Notes: generated by a model not told the origin, from the sequence alone. A stretch of DNA of 64,000 nt from Chryseolinea serpens (GCF_900129725.1 NZ_FQWQ01000002.1:1178001-1242000); one strand, 5' to 3'. Shown: positions 34,287 through 43,153, counted from the stretch's first letter. Made by a program: numbers and translations.

Positions 34287-35387
34287 ATGAACGACCATCA
34301 TTCCCAGGAAGCCGCCATCATCGCTTATTTGTCCAACGAGCTGGATGAGGGCGGGCGGTTGGCGCTGGAATTCTGGTTGGCGGAATCGGAAGAGCATCGC
34401 CGCATCTTCCAGGAAGCAAAGGCCCTTTGGAAAAACTCGGGCAAAAAACTTGTCCTCCATCATCCCGACACCGAGACCGAACTCGTACGTCTCCTGGAGC
34501 GCATTAAAAAAGAAGAAGCAGCCCACTCAAAAAATAGCCATGCTTTTCCCGGCCGGAGGTTGCTCTGGAGAGTTGCGGCCTGCATCCTTGTCGTCATGCT
34601 TTCGGTGTACGGTTACATCCATTTGAATCCTGCCGTTGAATTCGAACGGACAACCGGGGACCAGGTCGCCAGTTTTTATCTGCCGGACAGCAGCAGGGTT
34701 TGGTTGAATACTCATAGCCGGCTTTCCTACACCAAAGCCTTTCACGGCGAATTCCGGCGGGTGACGTTGCAAGGCGAGGGCTACTTTAAAGTGACTCCCG
34801 ATGCGAACCGCCCGTTCGAAGTGATCACCGGCGCCACCACCACGCGCGTGTTGGGCACGTCGTTCAACGTGAAGGCTGAGGATACGCTCACTACACTTTC
34901 CGTGACCGAAGGAAAAGTAAAATTTGCCGCAACCGGAGAGCCGGAAAGTGAAGTGTTGGTCACCACCCACGAACACGCCACCTTTCACACGCGACAGAAA
35001 ACCGTAACCAAAGGCGAAGTCACCGATGTGGGCTTTGCATCTTGGCGCAAAAGGAACAATCCCATCTATGAAGAAGAGGCGCGGAACATCAAGGCGTTTC
35101 TTCATCATCAGCACACGTGGAAGAAAAATCCGATCCGTCAAACCATCATCAACGGACGGATCCGGAACACGGCATCGCTGACCACGTACAAGAATGTTGT
35201 GTTGCTGGTCACCTATGGAAAATCTGCCGACGCTACACGCGTCACGCGCTTTACCATTGTCGAGCCGGTAAAACCAGGACAGGAATTGGCGTATCAGCGA
35301 CGGCTGGTAGACACGTTCACGGACACGTCATTTGTCCGCATCGTCGTGGAGTCGGCGGAATTGGTGCTGGAGGATGATGCCCGCTGA
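34287..35387 (+). CDS. FecR-type anti-sigma regulator with unusual C-terminal domain
   Basis: 366 residues from the ATG at 34287. The cytoplasmic anti-sigma part is about 1-90, a membrane segment is about 95-112 and the FecR domain about 118-235 (RTTGDQVASFYLPDSSRVWL, GEGYFKVTPDANRPFEV, VLGTSFNVKA, TEGKVKF). The typical C-terminal STN-like DUF4974 domain is missing. In its place, residues 284-360 (INGRIRNTAS, YKNVVLLVTY, VEPVKPGQELAY) resemble an FxLYD-type immunoglobulin-like domain. No TonB receptor follows, unlike standard Fec systems. Confidence 0.85.
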   Translation: MNDHHSQEAAIIAYLSNELDEGGRLALEFWLAESEEHRRIFQEAKALWKNSGKKLVLHHPDTETELVRLLERIKKEEAAHSKNSHAFPGRRLLWRVAACILVVMLSVYGYIHLNPAVEFERTTGDQVASFYLPDSSRVWLNTHSRLSYTKAFHGEFRRVTLQGEGYFKVTPDANRPFEVITGATTTRVLGTSFNVKAEDTLTTLSVTEGKVKFAATGEPESEVLVTTHEHATFHTRQKTVTKGEVTDVGFASWRKRNNPIYEEEARNIKAFLHHQHTWKKNPIRQTIINGRIRNTASLTTYKNVVLLVTYGKSADATRVTRFTIVEPVKPGQELAYQRRLVDTFTDTSFVRIVVESAELVLEDDAR

Positions 35388-35680
35388 TCCAAGCCTTTTA
35401 TTTACCAACCAACCTGGACCATAAAAATCCGACATCCGCTTCGTTACGATGATGCTCTTGATTTTTAAAATAAACTTAAACTTCCCGGCACACTACCGAA
35501 ACACGCTCTGAAGCACGAGCCCTCAACCTTCGACTCCTCCACCAGACAAGACACAGTGATTGTCCTGTTTCGGCCAGGGCCTTACCTGAATTCCACATTT
35601 TCGCTAGAAATAGGTTGGTCAATAGGGAGAAATCAAGAATGAACGTTTATTTTTAAGCTGATAAAACTACCCTTGCGTCA

Positions 35681-36856
35681 ATGTTTGAAATTTTGAACAG
35701 ATTGCCCGATCGGCTCAAACGGATCACCACCGGTGCTGAGCTTATCCGGGAAATCGACGGCCTTCGTTTCATTGCCATTTTTACGGTTCTCATCCAGCAC
35801 CTGCACGAACGTTTTGTACGCAATACGATCATCGAGTTTTCCAGCCCGGTGGAGGACAATGTCCTGGCCTTTGTGGCCACACGGGGATTTATCGGCGTGT
35901 ATGTATTTTTTATCATCAGTGGTTTTATCCTGGCGCTACCGTTTGCGGCCAAACGTCTGGCGGGGCAAACGGAAATGAAGCTGAAGAACTATTATATCCG
36001 CCGGCTCACCCGCCTGGAACCGCCCTACATCATTTGGATGTCCATCATGTTTGTGGCGTTTGTTATTTTCAAACACCAAAGTTTTGCTGAATACCTGCCG
36101 CATTATTTTGCCAACATCACCTACACCCACGGCCTTATTTACCAGGGTTGGTCGCTCATCAACCCCGCCACGTGGACGCTGGAGGTCGAAGTCCAGTTTT
36201 ATGTGCTGGCGCCCTTCCTCGCCTGGGGATTTTTCTCCATACGCAACAAGGTGACGCGACGCATTTGTGTAACCGCGTTCATTTTTCTTTTTATGGTGGT
36301 GCAGCAGTACTTTGAATTCTTCCGGCTGCCCTACTACCTCACGGTGTTGGGATACCTTCACTATTTCCTGATCGGCTTTATCCTGACCGACATTTACCTG
36401 GTGGATTGGAAGGTGCGTCCCCGGCGCAACACGATTTTCGATTTCCTGGCGCTGGCATCGCTGGTATTGGTCATCCTGATCTGGGACTGGGAATTCAATT
36501 TCCCCGATCGCCTGGCGGAAGCCGTGCTCTTCTTTGTTTTCTTTTATTCCGTTTTCCGCGGCAACTATGCGAACCGGTTTGTCACCAACCGTTGGATCAT
36601 GTCTATCGGTGGAATGTGCTACACGATCTATCTCGTTCACTTGCCGCTGGCCGAGTTCCTGATGATCCTGACGCGCAATTTGCAGATCACAAACTATTAC
36701 GAGGTAAACTTGTTTGTGCAGGCCCTTATTTTCCTGCCCCTGGTGTTTGTCGTGAGCGTGATCGCCTACCTGCTCTTCGAGAAGCCGTTCATGAACAAGG
36801 ATTGGCCCAAGGCGGTGCTCAACCTGCTTTCCTCCAAGACCCGCAGCACCCTGTAG
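35681..36856 (+). CDS. Acyltransferase family 3 membrane protein
   Basis: 391 residues with about ten membrane segments. It opens with EIDGLRFIAIFTVLIQHLHER, the family's N-terminal signature including the conserved His. GVYVFFIISGFIL and YYIRRLTRLEPPYII are also typical. These enzymes O-acylate sugars of polysaccharides, lipids or antibiotics from the cytoplasmic side. Its neighbour downstream is a polysaccharide polymerase-like gene, so a role in modifying an exported glycan is plausible. A 293-base stretch before it shows no gene. Confidence 0.87.
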   Translation: MFEILNRLPDRLKRITTGAELIREIDGLRFIAIFTVLIQHLHERFVRNTIIEFSSPVEDNVLAFVATRGFIGVYVFFIISGFILALPFAAKRLAGQTEMKLKNYYIRRLTRLEPPYIIWMSIMFVAFVIFKHQSFAEYLPHYFANITYTHGLIYQGWSLINPATWTLEVEVQFYVLAPFLAWGFFSIRNKVTRRICVTAFIFLFMVVQQYFEFFRLPYYLTVLGYLHYFLIGFILTDIYLVDWKVRPRRNTIFDFLALASLVLVILIWDWEFNFPDRLAEAVLFFVFFYSVFRGNYANRFVTNRWIMSIGGMCYTIYLVHLPLAEFLMILTRNLQITNYYEVNLFVQALIFLPLVFVVSVIAYLLFEKPFMNKDWPKAVLNLLSSKTRSTL

Positions 36857-36949
36857 GGATCCGCGATCCGAGGTGTCCAACCCATGCCGGCGGCGGAATG
36901 GCCATCCGAAACCATGTTCCGGGCAATCGTGGGAAAGCGTCAAATTCGC

Positions 36950-36957
36950 TATCTTTG
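36950..36957 (+). promoter_or_regulatory. Candidate -7 element upstream of the 37-residue peptide gene
   Basis: TATCTTTG matches TAnnTTTG exactly and lies 29 bases before the ATG at 36986. No -33 TTG was seen at the usual spacing. Confidence 0.4.
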
Positions 36958-36985
36958 ATCCGAACGCCTAAAAATACTTTAGCGC

Positions 36986-37099
36986 ATGGACGACGATAAT
37001 GAAAATAAAATCGGCTTCGAGAAAATTCACAAGGTTGGCCTGATCGTGCTCGGCGCGGTCACGTCCTTATTCTTTTTCTATAAAATACTTTTTGGATAA
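36986..37099 (+). CDS. Small membrane protein (37 residues) coupled to the polymerase gene
   Basis: A 37-codon frame that starts at 36986. An acidic N-terminus (MDDDNENKIGFEKIHK) is followed by one membrane segment (VGLIVLGAVTSLFFFYKILFG). Its TAA overlaps the ATG of the O-antigen polymerase-like gene as TAATG, so the two are almost certainly translated together. It may stabilise or regulate the polymerase (inference). Its own -7 box is at 36950-36957. Confidence 0.65.
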   Translation: MDDDNENKIGFEKIHKVGLIVLGAVTSLFFFYKILFG

Positions 37100-38568
37100 T
37101 GCCTGATCGTCTCTTTTCCATCCGGAATTCGTGGATCATGGGCATCCTGCTCATTGCGCTCAACGTCGGCATCCTGTTGCTCACGAATCTTTTTGGCATT
37201 GTCATCAATGTGGTGGTCATCGGCATCATCGGGTTCGTTTCTGTTTTTTATATCTCTTACCGGTTTCCCCGCTATAATATATTCTTCCTGCTGGCCAGCA
37301 GTTTTCTGATACCGTTTTTCATCAAGGCCTTCGGGCTGTTCGGCATACCGGTGGGCGAGGCCATCCAGGGACTTTGTTTTGTCATTTTGCTCACCCTTGC
37401 CCTCAACGGGCGGATCGGCGGTCTGAAAACTTTGCCGGGCATTTTGCTTTCCCTCTGGGTCTTTTACCTGTTTCTCCAATTGCTCAATCCTGCCGCCACC
37501 TCGCGCGTGGCCGGCGCGCTGGCCTTGCGTGGATACATCCCGCTGATCTCGGCGTTCTTTATTGTTTACGGTTCGATCGATAGCAAAAAGGACATTCACG
37601 CTTTCTATATCGGCTGGTTTTCGTTGGGGCTGCTTTGCGGGCTCTACGGACTGTTCCAGGAATTTGCCGGCTTACCTTCCTTCGACTATGCCTGGGCCAG
37701 CAGCGATGAAAACTTGTATGGTGCCTTGTTCACCTGGGGCCGTCTGCGCAAATTCTCGTTCTTCTTCTCCCCTTCCGAGTTTGGGATGGTGATGGCCATC
37801 ACGGGTGTCGCTGCGTTCGTTGTTTTCTTTTATGAAACGAAATTGAGGTTGCGCCTTCTCTCGGTGGTCACGTGTTTGGTTTGTTTTTGGTCGATGCTCT
37901 ACACGGGTTCGCGTACGGCCATGATCATGTTGCCGGTGGGTATGGTGATCTTTGCCGCCATCACGTTGCATCGCAAAGTGCTCATGGCCGTGGGCGTTTT
38001 TATTCTTATCGGCGCTGCGGTAGTGGTCGGTCCTTCTTCCGGAGCATTGTATGTGATGAGCACGGCGTTCTCCGTCACCGACGATCCGTCTATGGCAGTG
38101 CGTTTGAGAAACCAGGCTACCATCCGGGCCTACATCCGTGCCAATCCCATAGGCTTTGGGTTGGGTAGCACGGGGTATCTGGGGATGAAGTATTCCCCCA
38201 ACACCTTCATCGGTTCATTCCCGCCCGACTCGGAGTACGTGAAGATTGCCATCGAGACCGGTTGGGTCGGGTTGCTCCTGTGGTGTACCATCTCTGCGAT
38301 CATGTTCGGGTACGGTGTTTCCATCTATTTCAAAACACGCGACCCGGTGTGGCGATCCGTGGTCGTCATTGCGCTCACGGTTTTCTTCATGATGATCGTC
38401 GGGCTTTATCCCCAGGAAGTGTTCTTCATTTCCCAGGTGCTCTCCATTCTCTTTATGGCCATGCTGGGGCTCATCGCCCGCATCGACGCCCGGGTAAAAC
38501 CTGGAGAACCGCGCCCTCCTGAGCCTGACGAATATGTCGAGTCGGAGGAGTATATTCCGCTTCCGTAA
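37099..38568 (+). CDS. O-antigen ligase/polymerase-like membrane protein
   Basis: 489 residues with about twelve hydrophobic segments. The pattern is that of the Wzy/WaaL O-antigen ligase family: a large loop before the TGSRTAMIMLPVGMVIF segment, then NPIGFGLGSTG in the periplasmic loop and PDSEYVKIAIETGWVGLLLW near residue 375. Such proteins link or polymerise lipid-carried glycan units at the outer face of the inner membrane. The C-terminus is acidic and proline-rich (PRPPEPDEYVESEE). It is coupled to a 37-residue peptide by TAATG and lies downstream of an acyltransferase. Confidence 0.8.
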   Translation: MPDRLFSIRNSWIMGILLIALNVGILLLTNLFGIVINVVVIGIIGFVSVFYISYRFPRYNIFFLLASSFLIPFFIKAFGLFGIPVGEAIQGLCFVILLTLALNGRIGGLKTLPGILLSLWVFYLFLQLLNPAATSRVAGALALRGYIPLISAFFIVYGSIDSKKDIHAFYIGWFSLGLLCGLYGLFQEFAGLPSFDYAWASSDENLYGALFTWGRLRKFSFFFSPSEFGMVMAITGVAAFVVFFYETKLRLRLLSVVTCLVCFWSMLYTGSRTAMIMLPVGMVIFAAITLHRKVLMAVGVFILIGAAVVVGPSSGALYVMSTAFSVTDDPSMAVRLRNQATIRAYIRANPIGFGLGSTGYLGMKYSPNTFIGSFPPDSEYVKIAIETGWVGLLLWCTISAIMFGYGVSIYFKTRDPVWRSVVVIALTVFFMMIVGLYPQEVFFISQVLSILFMAMLGLIARIDARVKPGEPRPPEPDEYVESEEYIPLP

Positions 38569-38609
38569 CGACGATCGTTGTCCCCTTATGCTTTGAAGTG
38601 TACCGCTTG

Positions 38610-38924
38610 CTACTCCGCGGCTGTCGCTTTGCGCAGGATGGTCTTGTCGATATAAAATGTTCCAAACGGAATAAAGCTGGCCAGCAATACTTTCCAGGTG
38701 GTGGTCATAAATTTCCAGCGCTGTTCCACCGCCACGCCCAGGGTGATGATGACGTACACCACGAACAACACGCCGTGCACGGGGCCGATGGTCTTCACCA
38801 GCATGGGATTGCCCATCCAATATTTGAACGGCATGCCGACAAATACCAGGACGATCAACGACAAACCTTCGAGAAATGCCACCAGGCGCAACCGGCCGAG
38901 CGGTGAATAGAGATACTGTTTCAT
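38610..38924 (-). CDS. DUF3817 family membrane protein
   Basis: 104 residues from the ATG at 38924; a longer frame upstream is not family-like. It has three membrane segments and the DUF3817 motifs RLVAFLEGLSLIVLVFVGMP and GPVHGVLFVVYV. A basic stretch near the end reads RKATAAE. The family is of unknown function. The next gene upstream (38929-39399) ends 4 bases before its start, so the two are probably one transcript. Confidence 0.85.
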   Translation of the reverse strand: MKQYLYSPLGRLRLVAFLEGLSLIVLVFVGMPFKYWMGNPMLVKTIGPVHGVLFVVYVIITLGVAVEQRWKFMTTTWKVLLASFIPFGTFYIDKTILRKATAAE

Positions 38925-38928
38925 ATTT

Positions 38929-39399
38929 TTAAAATGGTCGGATATACGGACGATGGGCCCACGGCAAAAAGGGCCACGGAACGGCCAGCAATATAACGAG
39001 CAGTCCCACGCCAAACCAACCCAGCATGGTCCGGAATTTATCGCGGCTGGAAACTTTTCGTTTTGTCCACGCCGATCCTACCGTGATCATGACCACGGCC
39101 ACCAGCATACACGTGATGTGGATCCATCCGAAGAATGTCCCTTCCGTAGAGTCTGCCGATGGGTTGGCAGAAAAGTAAGCCTTCACAAAAGGGCTGATCA
39201 GGTACAGGTAGAAACCTGCCGTCAATTGAATATGTGCCAACGTCGCGGTCCAGTGACGTACGGACTCATCGTGGTTTGTGAAATCCAGTTGCAGCCGGTA
39301 GCCGCGGTAGGCGCGATAAAGGGCATACAACAGGCCGGTCAACACCGCCCACCGAAAGAGAGAATGAAACCACAGGACAAAGGCATACATGGGACGCAT
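38929..39399 (-). CDS. Hypothetical membrane protein, four segments
   Basis: 156 residues with four clear membrane segments (about 8-28, 53-75, 92-115 and 128-148). It opens with YAFVLWFHSLFRWAVLTGLL, seen in small Bacteroidota membrane proteins of unknown role. A start three codons later (ATG at 39390) is equally good. It is probably co-transcribed with the DUF3817 gene behind it. Confidence 0.7.
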   Translation of the reverse strand: MRPMYAFVLWFHSLFRWAVLTGLLYALYRAYRGYRLQLDFTNHDESVRHWTATLAHIQLTAGFYLYLISPFVKAYFSANPSADSTEGTFFGWIHITCMLVAVVMITVGSAWTKRKVSSRDKFRTMLGWFGVGLLVILLAVPWPFLPWAHRPYIRPF

Positions 39400-39463
39400 C
39401 GATTTGTTTCCTCACAAAAGAAGTTGGAAACCCGTTGCTGGATTAGGATGAATGCGGACACTT

Positions 39464-40420
39464 TCAGGATTTTTCAATCCTTTTCCGGAATTGCAGGGGT
39501 GTGACCCCTTCCTGTTTCTTGAACAGACGGCTGAAATAGGATGGATCAAAAAAACCGACCTCCGCCGCGACTTCGCTGACCGACAAACTGCTCTGATGCA
39601 GCAGCACCTTCGCTTCCAACACCAGCGCCTCATCGATCCATTTGGTTGGCGACTTGCCGGTAACGGCTTTCACAGACTTATTGAGGTGATTGGCACTGAT
39701 GTTCAGCAACGCCGCATAGTCGCCAACGCGATGATGCGATTTGCTATGCGTGAAGAGCAACGCCTTGAACCGATTGGTGAGGTGCCCGGCTTGCGATGGC
39801 TTATCGACCGATACGTTTGCGCGCGCTTGATTTATTTCACATAACAACGCGATAAAGTTCGACTGGATAACGTCGATGTGCTCCAGTCCATTTTTGGAAT
39901 ATTCGTTGAGCAATCTTTTGAAGAGGTGCTCCACGTGTTGTGACGTTTCGCGGTCCAGGGTGATGCGTGGTGCATTCCATGGTTGAAGAAACTCAAAGTC
40001 CCGGAGCAATGCGTTCTTGCTGAACTTTCCCAGCAGGCCGTCATCGCGAAAATGACACAGGTAGCCTTTGTTCACGTCGCGGTGTCGGAATGAGAAAACC
40101 TGCGTGGCCGGCACGACCAGGCATTCATCCTTGTAGATCGTATGCGATTCGCTGCCGATGGTCATGTTTGCTTCGCCTGACGTCAGGTAGATCAACGTGT
40201 GGGCGGTCGATCGCGCCGGCGGCACAGGTAGTTTGATCAGCCGCAACATGTCCTCTACACGCACGATAAAGAATTTCCCGAAATCCGATTTCAGGATCTC
40301 GTCCAGCGCTTGTTCCTGCTGCATGAACCGGTCGCGAAAAGACCGGGTGTCATAGGTTTTGATCTTCGTTTCTTGCGTAACGTTTTTTCCTTTGCCACCC
40401 CGGTGTTTCCGCTGTTGCAT
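39464..40420 (-). CDS. AraC family regulator with cupin-like N-terminus
   Basis: 318 residues. The N-terminal sensor half has a cupin-like pattern (TLIYLTSGEANMTIGSE, CLVVPATQVFSFRH). The C-terminal double HTH is complete (LLNISANHLNKSVKAVTGKSP and VGFFDPSYFSRLFKKQEG). Its start is 6 bases after the stop of the beta-hydroxyacid dehydrogenase on the same strand, which makes a two-gene operon and suggests that the dehydrogenase or its substrate is part of the regulated process. Confidence 0.87.
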   Translation of the reverse strand: MQQRKHRGGKGKNVTQETKIKTYDTRSFRDRFMQQEQALDEILKSDFGKFFIVRVEDMLRLIKLPVPPARSTAHTLIYLTSGEANMTIGSESHTIYKDECLVVPATQVFSFRHRDVNKGYLCHFRDDGLLGKFSKNALLRDFEFLQPWNAPRITLDRETSQHVEHLFKRLLNEYSKNGLEHIDVIQSNFIALLCEINQARANVSVDKPSQAGHLTNRFKALLFTHSKSHHRVGDYAALLNISANHLNKSVKAVTGKSPTKWIDEALVLEAKVLLHQSSLSVSEVAAEVGFFDPSYFSRLFKKQEGVTPLQFRKRIEKS

Positions 40421-40426
40421 CCCCTG

Positions 40427-41287
40427 CTATTTTTTCTCCAGGTATTTGAAAATGGCCATCACATCTTCTTCCGCGAAAGTGGTTTGGGTTGCTTGCTGAT
40501 AGCTGTCGTGAACGGCCGGGAACATCGGCGTGTCCAATCCCGCGTCTTTCATCAGGCGGAGGTCCTTGGCCATGAGCTTCAAGGCAAACGCAGGCGGAAA
40601 CGCGTTGGCCACAATGGATGACGATTTCAGTTTCAAGGCCGGGCTGGCAAACGAACCCTCATTCAAAATGGTGAGCATGTCTTCTTTTTTCACGCCGTGC
40701 TCTTCGGCAAAGACCACCATCTCGGCAAGGCCCTGTAGTGTCAGCGCCACGAAGTAGTTCATCGCGAGCTTGGCCGAGCTGCCCGCTCCCTGGCCACCCA
40801 GATGGAGCGAGATTTTGCCAATAACATCAAAAAGTGGTTTCGCCCGGGCATAGGCCTCTGCCTCACCACCCGCCAGGATAACGAGCGTGCCATCCTGAGC
40901 CGGCTTCACACTGCCAGATACCGGTGCTTCCAGGAACGCGATGCCTTTCTCATTGCAACGGTCGGCCAGGTAACGTGACGTTCCGGGCGCTACCGTGCTC
41001 ATGTCGATCACCAGCTTGCCGGGGTATTCTTTTTGCAACAAGCCGTCTTTTCCATCGAACACCACCTTCACCGCCGCATCATCCGAAACCATCGTGAAGA
41101 TGATGTCGCATGATTCCATGATCGCGGCAGGGCTTGTGGCCGAAGTTGCTCCGGTCCTTACGGCTTCCGTTTCTTTTTCTTTTGTGCGATTGAAGACCTG
41201 GACACTGTAGCCGGCCTTCAACAAATTCTTTACGATGGGTGTGCCCATATTGCCCAGCCCAATCCATCCTACTTTTGGTTTACTCAT
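40427..41287 (-). CDS. NAD(P)-dependent beta-hydroxyacid dehydrogenase family protein
   Basis: 286 residues. The N-terminal Rossmann motif is GWIGLGNMGTPIVKNLLKAG. The family catalytic signatures follow: LEAPVSGSV near residue 120 and the active Lys in GSSAKLAMNYF near residue 172. Members reduce or oxidise short 3-hydroxy acids or semialdehydes such as 3-hydroxyisobutyrate, tartronate semialdehyde or succinic semialdehyde; the exact substrate cannot be read. The operon partner is an AraC regulator. Confidence 0.87.
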   Translation of the reverse strand: MSKPKVGWIGLGNMGTPIVKNLLKAGYSVQVFNRTKEKETEAVRTGATSATSPAAIMESCDIIFTMVSDDAAVKVVFDGKDGLLQKEYPGKLVIDMSTVAPGTSRYLADRCNEKGIAFLEAPVSGSVKPAQDGTLVILAGGEAEAYARAKPLFDVIGKISLHLGGQGAGSSAKLAMNYFVALTLQGLAEMVVFAEEHGVKKEDMLTILNEGSFASPALKLKSSSIVANAFPPAFALKLMAKDLRLMKDAGLDTPMFPAVHDSYQQATQTTFAEEDVMAIFKYLEKK

Positions 41288-41409
41288 CTTTTATGGTTTA
41301 AAATCCAAAGCTAATGTAGTCGACAAATATTTCGTAGTCGTTCTTCTTCGAATGATCGCCCGATCGAAATGAGGCTCGTCATTTTTAAAAAACACATTGA
41401 ACCGCCTCG

Positions 41410-41470
41410 CCTTCGCTAACGCTTCGACGAGCAAAGAAAGACGCCCTCCTTCGCTGAAGCTTCGGCGGGC
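41410..41470. repeat. Two copies of a GAAGCTTCGG-type intergenic repeat
   Basis: Copy A (41410-41432) and copy B (41448-41470) are each 23 bases and share CCTTCGCT-n-A-n-GCTTCG-n-CG-n-GC. Copy B contains the palindrome GAAGCTTC. A third copy lies at 61487-61511. All three are outside genes, next to stop codons or between genes. Confidence 0.55.
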
Positions 41471-41512
41471 AGGCAGCAAAAGTCAACGCAAAGAAATGCA
41501 AGTGCCCTTTAC

Positions 41513-42286
41513 TTACCAATGCGGTGGAATTTTGAAGAAGTCGTGTGGCGTGAGACCGGTGAATGTTTTGAAATCTTTTATGAAATGTGCCTGATCGAAA
41601 TAGCCTGCCGCATGGCCGGCATAGGTCAGGCTTTTATGGGTGGAATAATTGTCGATCAATGCTCGCAGCCGCACGAGCGATGAAAAATGTTTGGGTGAAG
41701 TGCCTACAATCTTGCGGAAACGTTTCTCGAATGGATCGCGACTGATGGGTAACGTGTCCATGAGCGTGGCGATACGAATGTCGCCTTTTGCTTGCTGTAT
41801 AGTTTGCACGGCGTGGAGCACCAGGGGATCGTGCGGGGCTTGTCTTTTTGTGGACAAAAGAAATTGTTCTACTAAAGCAATACGCTGGCGGTTGTTCGTG
41901 GCTTCCATCAACTGCTCTTCCAACGCCCGGAGCCGATCGCGGCGAACAATGTCCTCCAGGCCAACGCTCGACCCAAACCATTCGTGCAGGGATTCCCGAA
42001 ACCATGCCGACGCTCCGCCCTCTTCAAAAATGACCAGCAGGGTGGCTGCTCCTTTTTCGTAACGGACAAGCCGGGGTGTTTTTCGCAAGCCGGTGATGAT
42101 GGAGGTGGGCAACGGTGCCGTGTTGTCCTGTTCCGTGATCGCGATGTCGCCGGCAAGCCGGAAAGCCATCACCATGGATGTGCTGGGCAAAATCCGGTTT
42201 TCCATACCCCCATCGCTTGCCACGATCATGAACGCCTTGATGTAAGACCTCAGCGCGGGGGTGGGAATGTATTTTTCTACCTTCAT
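41513..42286 (-). CDS. AraC family regulator with N-terminal sensor domain
   Basis: 257 residues from the ATG at 42286; the longer frame from 42364 adds residues without family character. The N-terminal half (EKYIPTPALRSYIKAFMIVA, then STSMVMAFRLAGDI) is the DUF6597-like sensor found in many AraC proteins. The HTH pair is IATLMDTLPISRDPFEKRFRK and AGHAAGYFDQAHFIKDFKTF. There is no linked target gene; the repeat array at 41410-41470 lies behind it. Confidence 0.85.
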   Translation of the reverse strand: MKVEKYIPTPALRSYIKAFMIVASDGGMENRILPSTSMVMAFRLAGDIAITEQDNTAPLPTSIITGLRKTPRLVRYEKGAATLLVIFEEGGASAWFRESLHEWFGSSVGLEDIVRRDRLRALEEQLMEATNNRQRIALVEQFLLSTKRQAPHDPLVLHAVQTIQQAKGDIRIATLMDTLPISRDPFEKRFRKIVGTSPKHFSSLVRLRALIDNYSTHKSLTYAGHAAGYFDQAHFIKDFKTFTGLTPHDFFKIPPHW

Positions 42287-42372
42287 GCGAAATGCAATGT
42301 CGTAGAAACGCGGGCGCCCAACAAAAAGTTTGGGTTCCCTTGGGTGAAGTGACGCCCTGGGCAAAAAAAATC

Positions 42373-42633
42373 CTAGGGCGACAACCGGAACAACGGATCG
42401 GCAGGCTGATCTTCCATAGGCAGGACCTCGGCATGAAATCCGAATTCCTCCAAAATATCGATCAGCACCTGCGGCTCCAGTTCATCTGTAGACGATTTCA
42501 CGCGGAGGATCCGGTCGCAATCATCCAGGTCGAAAGTAGCTTTGTAGTGCGGGCAGGTTTCATGGATGCGGTCGATCAGCATGTTAGCGATGGCACGATG
42601 CCGGACGTTGGTTTTAAAAACTTCGATCATCAT
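42373..42633 (-). CDS. Conserved hypothetical protein, ferredoxin-like/HMA-like fold
   Basis: 86 residues. MIEVFKTNV opens a beta-alpha-beta pattern, the FDLDDCDRILRV strand follows, and VLIDILEEFGFHAEVL closes it, which is the layout of heavy-metal-associated-like domains. The metal-binding CxxC is absent, so metal transport is not implied. Function unknown. Confidence 0.6.
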   Translation of the reverse strand: MMIEVFKTNVRHRAIANMLIDRIHETCPHYKATFDLDDCDRILRVKSSTDELEPQVLIDILEEFGFHAEVLPMEDQPADPLFRLSP

Positions 42634-42680
42634 GATGTAAGCGTTACAGGTGGTCTCAAAAAACTTGAACTAAAGTAAAA

Positions 42681-42714
42681 GCGGGCCGCCGATAGATGTC
42701 CACCGGCAGCCCGC
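42681..42714 (-). terminator. Rho-independent terminator after the PhnB-like gene
   Basis: On the minus strand, an 11-base stem with one mismatch (GCGGGCTGCCG with CGGCGGCCCGC) around a 12-base loop is followed by TTTTAC. It lies 17 bases behind the PhnB-like gene and before the next minus-strand gene, so it separates the two. Confidence 0.7.
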
Positions 42715-42730
42715 CACCTTCTACCATTTG

Positions 42731-43153
42731 TTATTTATTCGTATCCTGGTTGATCATCCAGGAGATCCCAAACTTGTCGGTGGCCATTCCAAAGTATGCG
42801 CCCCAGGCTTGGTCCGCCATCGGCATCACGGGTGTGCCTCCTGCCGAAAGGGCCTTGAACAGTCTGTCGGCCTCCGCTTTGGAGTCGGGACTCAGGCACA
42901 AGTGAATGTTGTTGCCCGGCATCACCTTTTGTCCCATCGATTCCACGGCATCGGTTCCCATGAGCATGTTGCCCCCTATCGGCAGGGATACGTGCATCAG
43001 GCCATTCGCTTCTTTGGGCGACATGCCAGCACCGGCCGGTGTCTCGTTGAAGCGTTGTATGAACACAAATTCCCCACCAAATACAGACTTGTAAAAGTTG
43101 AACGCTGCTTCCGTGTTGCCCTGGAAGTTCAGATAAGGATTTAAGGTTACCAT
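42731..43153 (-). CDS. VOC family protein, PhnB-like
   Basis: 140 residues from the ATG at 43153; the longer frame adds 14 residues with no family character. The PhnB/3-demethylubiquinone-methyltransferase-like layout is clear: NPYLNFQGNTEAAFNFYKSVFGGEF at the start, the central MHVSLPIGGNMLMGTDA, and the closing WGAYFGMATDKFGISWMI. The substrate is unknown. A terminator follows it. The sequence CAAATATA at 43254-43261 is a perfect -7 box on the minus strand and may be its promoter. Confidence 0.85.
   Translation of the reverse strand: MVTLNPYLNFQGNTEAAFNFYKSVFGGEFVFIQRFNETPAGAGMSPKEANGLMHVSLPIGGNMLMGTDAVESMGQKVMPGNNIHLCLSPDSKAEADRLFKALSAGGTPVMPMADQAWGAYFGMATDKFGISWMINQDTNK

Noticed and set aside
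35936-36943. 335-codon open frame on the minus strand
   Set aside because: Antisense to the acyltransferase-3 gene. The product is very His-, Gln- and Asp-rich, as expected from reverse reading of a membrane protein.
33363-38600. Possible SusC/SusD or TonB receptor partner for FecI/FecR
   Set aside because: Looked for directly downstream and upstream. The genes there are an acyltransferase and a polymerase-like protein, with no plug or barrel motifs.
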